Source of the DNA: Eunapius fragilis | Lineage: Eukaryota; Porifera; Demospongiae; Spongillida; Spongillidae | NCBI GenBank assembly: GCA_963681505.1 | Contig: OY811984.1 | Coordinates: 940,772-1,004,771 of the forward strand | Direction: 5' to 3' | DNA length: 64,000 nt | Shown here: piece by piece, positions 55,889 to 64,000 of the stretch | Layout: each line of letters opens with the position of its first letter | Numbering within the stretch: the stretch's first letter is position 1 | The notes under the pieces: model-generated | The model's input: the letters and a program-made list of their open reading frames with translations, nothing else | Databases searched by the model: none | Told to the model about the DNA's origin: nothing | Position numbers and translations under genes: made by a program

Positions 55889-55953
55889 AGGGAGATGATT
55901 CTGACATGGAGAGTTCATATCTCCCTCAAGTGAAGGCCATGCTCAAGAGATAG
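42391..55953 (+). CDS. TOPBP1: DNA topoisomerase 2-binding protein 1 orthologue (TopBP1/Dpb11/Rad4)
   Basis: 33-exon model, 1481 aa (human about 1520). Exons: 42391-42409, 42476-42534, 42604-42783, 42907-43059, 43124-43168, 43227-43328, 43453-43471, 43801-43938, 44169-44413, 44477-44550, 44957-45046, 47427-47564, 47618-47736, 47890-48000, 48128-48228, 48284-48396, 49398-49457, 49537-49990, 50694-50738, 50796-50931, 51055-51218, 51284-51352, 51404-52008, 52158-52683, 53693-53740, 53853-53946, 54022-54128, 54427-54528, 54871-54909, 55412-55500, 55591-55654, 55719-55793, 55891-55953. All phases close. It is a BRCT scaffold for replication initiation and ATR activation. BRCT0-2 (about 7-275; THLIAG, LPSWVEDCWEKG, CTHLLVG), BRCT3 (about 320-400), BRCT4-5 (about 461-655; STHLVLKEAGGEKYECAAKW), BRCT6 (about 785-870), ATR-activation motif VVYDDPAGRKAKEKL (about 1060) and BRCT7-8 (about 1256-1475; CTHLIVGK, GAFHGWK) appear in the animal order. 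Exon 7 is a 19-nt microexon. Confidence 0.93.
43545..43768 (+). repeat. Pyrimidine-rich (CTCCTCCCC)n array, TOPBP1 intron 7
   Basis: Almost pure C/T units CTCTCCTCCCCCTCCT, ending about 30 bp before the exon 8 acceptor; a hugely extended pyrimidine tract. Confidence 0.93.
44030..44158. repeat. (CATA)n then (CA)n, TOPBP1 intron 8
   Basis: About 20 CATA units followed by a CA run, ending about 10 bp before the exon 9 acceptor (ATTCAG at 44168). Confidence 0.95.
44529..44668 (+). repeat. 47-bp triplication of the exon 10 donor region
   Basis: The end of exon 10 with its donor (GAGGCGGGGCTAG|GTTAGT) occurs three times, with donors at 44550/44551, 44597/44598 and 44644/44645, so the period is 47 bp. 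The first copy is taken as the real junction because the upstream exon is continuous with it. Each unit also contains CTCTGCAG, an acceptor-like string. Confidence 0.9.
44728..44956 (+). repeat. About 30-bp array of acceptor-like units before exon 11
   Basis: Seven to eight units with core TGGTACCTCTGCTCCACCCC followed by TTCCTGTAG. Each TTCCTGTAG looks like a 3' splice site. The last unit ends CCCCTTACAG at 44956, the acceptor used in the model. Confidence 0.9.
45060..45640 (+). repeat. Complex minisatellite, TOPBP1 intron 11 (left part)
   Basis: Two arrays. At 45060-45460 are GGTGCTTATAAGGGGGAGGTAA-like units of about 40-60 bp, many containing GAGGTAAGGG, similar to a donor. At 45460-45640 are four to five units of about 58-60 bp with core GGGGGAGAGCATGTACTAAA. 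Confidence 0.88.
45958..47335 (+). repeat. 1.4 kb (TATAAGGAGAGGGGGAGGG)n minisatellite, TOPBP1 intron 11
   Basis: About 70 copies of a 19-20 bp purine-rich unit on the sense strand, with GGAAAGG, GGATAGG and ATATAAGG variants. Long reverse-strand Pro/Ser/Leu/Tyr ORFs across it are repeat artefacts. Confidence 0.96.
48420..49207 (+). repeat. 0.8 kb (CCCTTCCCTCTCCTCCT)n minisatellite, TOPBP1 intron 16
   Basis: Units of 12-15 bp, pure pyrimidine on the sense strand, in an intron running from 48397 to 49397. The antisense Glu/Gly/Arg ORF is an artefact. Confidence 0.96.
49260..49380 (+). repeat. (TA)n and CA-rich simple sequence, TOPBP1 intron 16
   Basis: A short TA run at 49260-49278, then ACACATGCACATATGTAC-type alternating purine-pyrimidine sequence. 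Confidence 0.85.
50046..50665 (+). repeat. 25-bp minisatellite with an inverted tail, TOPBP1 intron 18
   Basis: About 20 direct units with core TACCCTAACATATGTACCTC at 50046-50575, then two to three units in inverted orientation (GTACATACATTAGGGTACGC) at 50585-50650. The head-to-head junction could fold back. Confidence 0.93.
51458..51565 (+). repeat. Coding 27-bp repeat in TOPBP1 exon 23
   Basis: Four in-frame copies of a 27-bp unit encode EVAREQHAD-type nonapeptides in the linker between BRCT6 and the ATR-activation motif. Confidence 0.92.
52070..52157. repeat. (GT)n repeats, TOPBP1 intron 23
   Basis: Two GT runs separated by a near-duplicate GCTTAATCARTGGTATTG segment; the second abuts the exon 24 acceptor TGTGCAG. 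Confidence 0.9.
53018..53423 (+). repeat. 25-bp minisatellite, TOPBP1 intron 24
   Basis: Sixteen near-perfect units with core GGTACCCTTTACTGCTCAGT. All three forward frames are open across the array; this is repeat periodicity, not coding. Confidence 0.96.
53806..53842. repeat. (AC)n upstream of TOPBP1 exon 26
   Basis: The AC run ends about 10 bp before the ACTGTAG acceptor. Confidence 0.9.
54140..54356. repeat. GT-rich repeat after the exon 27 donor, TOPBP1 intron 27
   Basis: GTGTGTGT with TTGCATGTGTGTGTATGTG higher-order units of about 21 bp. Confidence 0.92.
54895..55375 (+). repeat. Minisatellite seeded at the exon 29 donor, TOPBP1 intron 29
   Basis: About 16 units of GATGGAAGGTTTGGGATGAG plus a variable G-rich spacer. 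The first unit is the end of exon 29 with its donor, GGATGGAAG|GTTTGG (54901-54915), so every unit carries a copy of that 5' splice site. Confidence 0.93.
55851..55886. repeat. (AC)n upstream of TOPBP1 exon 33
   Basis: The AC run leads directly into CACTCAG, the last acceptor of the gene. Confidence 0.92.
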
Positions 55954-56044
55954 CAGTCTATGAGTCTGGGGACCAGACAACCTTGCGCACCGTTTTGTGT
56001 ACATTGTATATATTAGTGCATTATTTTATCATACAAAGTATATT

Positions 56045-56983
56045 ATGACCACTGGAAGGTTAACAGACGAGGAGAAGAACTACTACAGGCGTGTGGAGGA
56101 ATATTTGGGCGCTGAGGACCTCGAAGACACTGAGCTATTCTCACGGAACGTCTTACAACAGGTGCTTAAGGATGGCGCCAAGCGAGTTTTATGTGACAGG
56201 CACGGGAGTTGGGCGACCGAAAAGGTGTTGCTCAGGGCCGACCTGAGCGCTGAGGACATCCAGCCGCTGTTACAACCCGTAACGGACAGCTTCTACCAGC
56301 TGGCCACTAGTAGGTGTGGCAGCCACGTGGTGCAGACACTTGTGCAGATGGCCGCGCGCGCGCGTCTGGAGAATGACGTGTTGAAAGTCGCGGACTGCGT
56401 CGAGGCGCACCTCGATGAGCTCCTGGCGCACGAGTTCGGCAGTCACGTGACAAGCATCACGGTGCAGGTGTTGGCGGGCCTGAAGGTGAGTGATCAGGTG
56501 AGCCGAAGCCGCGGGTCTCGGCAGAACCGAGAGGCCCGGCTGATGACTGACAACAAGAAGGCCCTTGACTGGAGCACAGTGCCAGAGAGTTACCTTCAGA
56601 AACTCGAAAGGGTCGCCAAGAGGACATGCAAGCTCCCAAACTTGGCCGAGCTGTTTGTCAGCGCCAATGCGGTCCCGGTGTTCAGGGTGCTGTTGCTGTC
56701 TTTAACCCATTGCATCCCAGCACGAGCCGCAAGACTGGCGAAGAAGGTGCTCAAGGTCCAGACCCTGGGAACAGTCGACCTGTGCACCCACGTTGTAGGG
56801 AGTCACCTAATGCAGACCTTGATAGAGGTGTCCGCATTGGATGTTCGCCAGAAGGTGTTTGATAAGTTGTACAGGGGCCGTGTCATGGAATATGCTCTGC
56901 ATCCTATTGCCAACTACACATTGCAGCAGTTCCTAGCAACTGGTAGCTCTGAGCAGGTGAAGTAGATATGTCTTTGTGTTTTA

Positions 56984-57022
<39 letters not shown>

Positions 57023-58495
57023 GTGTATATTTTGTGTGATATGTTAGGTGTGTGTATTAGTGTGTAGTGCTTGTGTGTGTATGTATCCATTATTGTGTGC
57101 ATGTATATCTGTTTATTTGTGGCGGTTGTTCAGTGAAAACCTCCAGGTCCACTGTTGCATTGTGCTGCATTGGAATACCAAATGAATATTAATTCTGATA
57201 ATCGCTTGATCAGAAAGGGACTGGTGTTGTAATGTCCTAGATGGTAATCTCTCAGTTTTATTGCCCCCATCCCAACAGGGATTTATTTCATGAGGTGTTG
57301 TTTATTTAAGTTGTGATTTCTTATCATCACAATGTGGAATTCACACAGTATCCCCCCCCCCCCCCAGACCATTTCATTGAAAAAGTGAAATTGTTTGTAT
57401 GTTTATGAATATGGCTTTATGTTCCCCCCCTTTCTCTTTCATCCACCCTCCACCCACCTCATTCATCCTTCCCCTCCCCACCTCCTCCACCCTATCCATT
57501 TCTCTTTCATTCACACCTTTCCACAATCTCCTCCACCTCATTTCCCACACTTGCCTCATTCCTAACTGTCCTGCATTATGTCTCCATTATTCCTCACCAA
57601 CACCTCACCGACCCTCACCCACACCCCTCACCCTCACCTCACCCACCCTCACCCTCACCTCACCCACCCCTCACCCACACCTCTCACCCATAACTCTCAC
57701 CCACCCCTCATCCCCTCACACTCACCTCACTCAACCCTTCATCCTCACTTACCCACCCAACTCACCACTTTCTCTCATTGCTGCCTTGATTCATGCCTAT
57801 GGAAGGTATCTGAGGTGGTTCAGGAACTGGGAAATCTGGAAGAGGTCTTATTTGTGGGGCACTCAGGAGTAGTAGTCAAACTACTTGAAGTTTGTGTGAG
57901 GTGTGTGGAACATCAGCAGCTCGTTCTTCAAAACCTGCTCAAATGTTTTCACACTGAGAACACTTTGGATAAGTGCGTGCCTCTGTTTCTGACCCTAACC
58001 ACTGTCGAAGTCCACACTGCTCAGGTATGAGGAGCAACACATTGTGTGTATATGTGTATGTGTGTGTATATGTGTGTGTACATATCTATGTATGTGTGTA
58101 CGTATGTATGTGCGTAATTTATGTATGTGTGTGTGTGTGTGTTGATTGTATGTGCGTGTTCATCAACACTTCTAAATGCTATTGTCATCATGTAAAGCAT
58201 GGACTTGTGTGTACTGATGTGTGATATACAGGTCTGTGTTTAGTAGGTAAACTATGAAGTATTGGTAAGAACCATCTTTACTTTCAGAGCACACCAACGC
58301 TCCACGGCTCCCTCATGCTGCAATCATTGCTTAAGTTCAGAGATCCCAGTGTCATTGTTAATAGTATGATGAGCATGTCACCTGACCAGCTGGTGGGTTT
58401 GGGCTGTGACCCTTGTGGTAGCCATGTGATGGAGGCTTTTATGGGTAGCACGACTGTACCTACAACCAAGAAGGCAGAACTTGTGAACCTTTTGA

Positions 58496-58556
<61 letters not shown>

Positions 58557-59004
58557 GGTGTGTACGTGGGTGTGTTTGTGTGTGCATGTGTGTCTTGATG
58601 AAGATGTGCCACACACACACACACACACACACACAGGGCAGGTACGTTACTCTCAGCAAAAGCAAACATGGCAGTCGTCTGGTTGAGGCAATGTGGAGGC
58701 ACTGCACGGTAGGCCAGAAGGAAGCCCTTGTGACTGAGCTGCTAGGCAACGAAGAGGAACTGTGTTCTGATTACTACGGGAAATTTGTACTGCGCAATGT
58801 GAACGCCTTGCACTATAAGAAAATGCAGGGGGCGTGGCAGTCTCAACAGCAGTCAGCAGGGAAAAGGCAGGAACTGTTCCAGGACATCATTTCTGGCGAT
58901 ACTGGCACTTCAGCTGAGGTCTGTGTCTATTTTACAGCACTTAACTAAATCTTGCTTTTTAATTCGCACAGGGTCACCCTCCAAGTAAGAGGCATAGGAA
59001 GTGA
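56045..59004 (+). CDS. NOP9: Pumilio-repeat nucleolar protein NOP9
   Basis: Model: join(56045..56956, 57806..58024, 58288..58497, 58637..58918, 58972..59004), 551 aa, all phase-0 introns; human NOP9 is longer (about 636). NOP9 is a PUF-like RNA-binding protein of the nucleolus that binds pre-18S rRNA during 40S subunit assembly. Repeats with the Puf-type signature are visible: DRHGSWATEKVL, SRCGSHVVQTLV, HEFGSHVTSITV (first exon, about residues 55-140), THVVGSHLMQTLIEV and HPIANYTLQQFL (about 250-300), VGHSGVVVKLLE, DPCGSHVMEAFM, SKHGSRLVEAMW and DYYGKFVLRNVN (later exons). The last exon encodes a short basic tail (SKRHRK), possibly a nuclear or nucleolar signal. Start choice: ATG 56045 begins MTTGRLTDEE; an in-frame upstream ATG at 55997 gives a hydrophobic non-family extension. 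It starts 91 bp after the TOPBP1 stop. Confidence 0.92.
57420..57780 (+). repeat. Pyrimidine/CACC-rich region, NOP9 intron 1
   Basis: CCTCACCCACCCTCACC-type units precede the exon 2 acceptor, while a (GT)n run (56990-57020) follows the exon 1 donor. Confidence 0.85.
58498..58636 (+). other. NOP9 intron 3, bracketed by (GT)n and (AC)n
   Basis: This 139-bp intron begins with GTGTGTGT for about 55 bp straight from the donor and ends with about 25 bp of ACACAC straight into the acceptor CACAG. The two ends are complementary and could pair in the pre-mRNA, bringing the splice sites together. No normal pyrimidine tract is present. Confidence 0.85.
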
Positions 59005-59101
59005 CTGCAGCTGTAGAATAAGTGTTTTAAAGTTATTAAAGTCATTAAAATCAATGCCCCGCGGGAGATTTGATTGTACTAGCAAACAATAACAAAAGTG
59101 C

Positions 59102-59111
59102 GCGCATGCGC
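59102..59111. promoter_or_regulatory. NRF1-like palindrome before KARS
   Basis: GCGCATGCGC, 33 bp upstream of the KARS start codon, within the 139-bp NOP9-KARS gap. ATTAAA hexamers at about 59035-59049, on the NOP9 side, could end that transcript. Confidence 0.6.
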
Positions 59112-59143
59112 GATTTCGGTGACCACGCTCCCCTTGAGAAATT

Positions 59144-63130
<3,987 letters not shown>

Positions 63131-63142
63131 TGGACATTTATA

Positions 63143-63148
63143 ATAAAT
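63143..63148 (+). terminator. Candidate poly(A) signal of KARS
   Basis: AATAAA about a dozen bases after the KARS stop codon. Confidence 0.55.
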
Positions 63149-63149
63149 G

Positions 63150-63771
63150 GATTTACACATTTATGATGACACATCTCCAGACCATACACTGAACGAATCG
63201 AGTTTGGCTAAGAGTTGGGAGAGGGCGGATGGACCTGGGTTGCTTTTTAAACCGAGAGCTAGCACGAGACGCCCTGGTTGCTGCATTTGATCTGTTATAT
63301 GACCAGCTATTGAGCGGCCAATGGTGTGTGTCAGGTCCTGCGACGAAAGGCAAAGGGGAGGAGGGGGTTAAAGAGCGCCCCTCGTTAGCGGGCTACTCTC
63401 ACATCGTCCCTGCCCAATAGAGACTTCACCGTGAAGGTGAACTTGGAATGAGGCTGCTGCAAAACTGAATCAGCGGTTACTTCCAGCTGGCGGTATAAGT
63501 TGTGGTTAGGAGGAATTTTAGATGCAGACGTACCAGTGTGCCAATTTTTTCAAATTCAGATATCAAAATGAACAACGTAGCTCCAAACTTGGTGCAAACA
63601 ATATCTAACCGCTTGCCGTCTACCTCTATTCGACCCTGCAGTTCAAATGCAAGTAAAGCAGAGCCTCAAAAGGCTCCATGAATACCTTCTTAGTTGGAAG
63701 ATCCATCTTATTTCTATCTTACGGTAGATTTAATACGGCACGAAAAAAATTGGGGGCCGCGTGTAAGAAAA
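63150..63771. other. Intergenic region with an unrecognised 63-codon ORF
   Basis: A plus-strand frame at 63229-63420 (MDLGCFLNRELARDALVAAF, ending SHIVPAQ) has a composition compatible with coding but matches no family I know, and no splice partners are evident. The rest is AT-rich upstream sequence of the RRM gene. Confidence 0.3.
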
Positions 63772-64000
63772 ATGTCGAAGTTATACGTGGGGAATTTGCC
63801 TGAGTCGACAAAAGAAAAGGATCTGCGGAACCTCTTTGAAGCTTTTGGAGTCGTGGAGGAAGTGGCTATACTTCGTGGATACGGATTCGTGGTGAGTTTG
63901 CAGCAAACATCTAAGTCCCTTGCTACAGAGCTATAATGCATACATCCACTCGTCCCCTCGTCTAGCATTTCCTCAAGAGCGAGGACGCGAACGCAGCATT
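63772..64000 (+). CDS. RRM RNA-binding protein, RBM4/Lark-like (5' part)
   Basis: Exon 1 63772-63891 and exon 2 from 63966, running off the right edge; phase-0 GT-AG intron of 74 bp. The N-terminus MSKLYVGNLPESTKEKDLRN is an RNP2-type RRM start, followed by LFEAFGVVEEVAILRGYGFV (RNP1 begins at the exon junction) and HFLKSEDANAA. A single RRM starting at residue 3, with a short loop lacking the usual long beta2-beta3 segment, is characteristic of RBM4/Lark and of the RNA-binding module in SR-like factors. It would bind RNA in splicing or translation control. Only about 51 residues are visible, so the orthologue cannot be fixed. Confidence 0.75.

Noticed and set aside
58498-58749. Cys/Val-rich and His/Thr-rich ORFs
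   Set aside because: Translations of GT/AC microsatellites in the NOP9 intron.

Overview
The window is nuclear DNA of an invertebrate animal. Reasons: every recognisable housekeeping gene is split by GT-AG introns, many only 50-70 bp long; the encoded proteins (TopBP1, Rpn8/PSMD7, OSGEP, NOP9, cytosolic lysyl-tRNA synthetase, an RBM4/Lark-type RRM protein) are eukaryotic orthologues with animal-like architecture; and there are BEL/Pao, hAT and THAP-transposase relics typical of metazoa. Tiny intergenic gaps, short introns, a fibronectin-III membrane protein and abundant minisatellites would suit a sponge or another early-branching animal, but that assignment is inference.

Layout. 1-4.2 kb: 3' half of a degenerate BEL/Pao retrotransposon (+) and a THAP/HTH transposase-derived gene (-). 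4.2-7.7 kb: repeats and decayed ORFs, including the first copy of a 1.7-1.8 kb repeat. 7.7-13.1 kb: a single-pass membrane protein with FN3 domains (+), interrupted by a 1.8 kb G-rich minisatellite. 13.3-17 kb: mostly featureless, with one doubtful small gene and a relic exon. 17.2-39.4 kb: a minus-strand family of four complete four-exon genes for small four-pass (MARVEL-like) membrane proteins (copies A, C, D, E), plus one truncated copy (B) and one relic exon. Segmental and tandem duplications, a TA-flanked inverted-repeat element, a foldback pair, an hAT fossil and several minisatellites lie among them. 39.7-64 kb: a dense housekeeping block: PSMD7 (+), OSGEP (-), TOPBP1 (+, 33 exons), NOP9 (+), KARS (+) and the first two exons of an RRM protein (+).

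The housekeeping genes work in separate pathways: proteasome lid, tRNA t6A modification, ATR/replication checkpoint, 40S ribosome biogenesis and lysyl-tRNA charging. They are packed very tightly: 76 bp between the OSGEP and TOPBP1 start codons, 91 bp from the TOPBP1 stop to the NOP9 start, 139 bp from NOP9 to KARS. A GCGCATGCGC-type palindrome lies 20-80 bp upstream of most predicted starts.

The most unusual theme is at the splice sites. Several introns carry minisatellites whose repeat unit is, or looks like, the local splice site (TOPBP1 introns 10 and 29, KARS intron 6). One NOP9 intron starts with (GT)n and ends with (AC)n, so its ends could pair. All exon models were built by hand from splice consensus, reading-frame phase and family conservation, with no transcript or database support.
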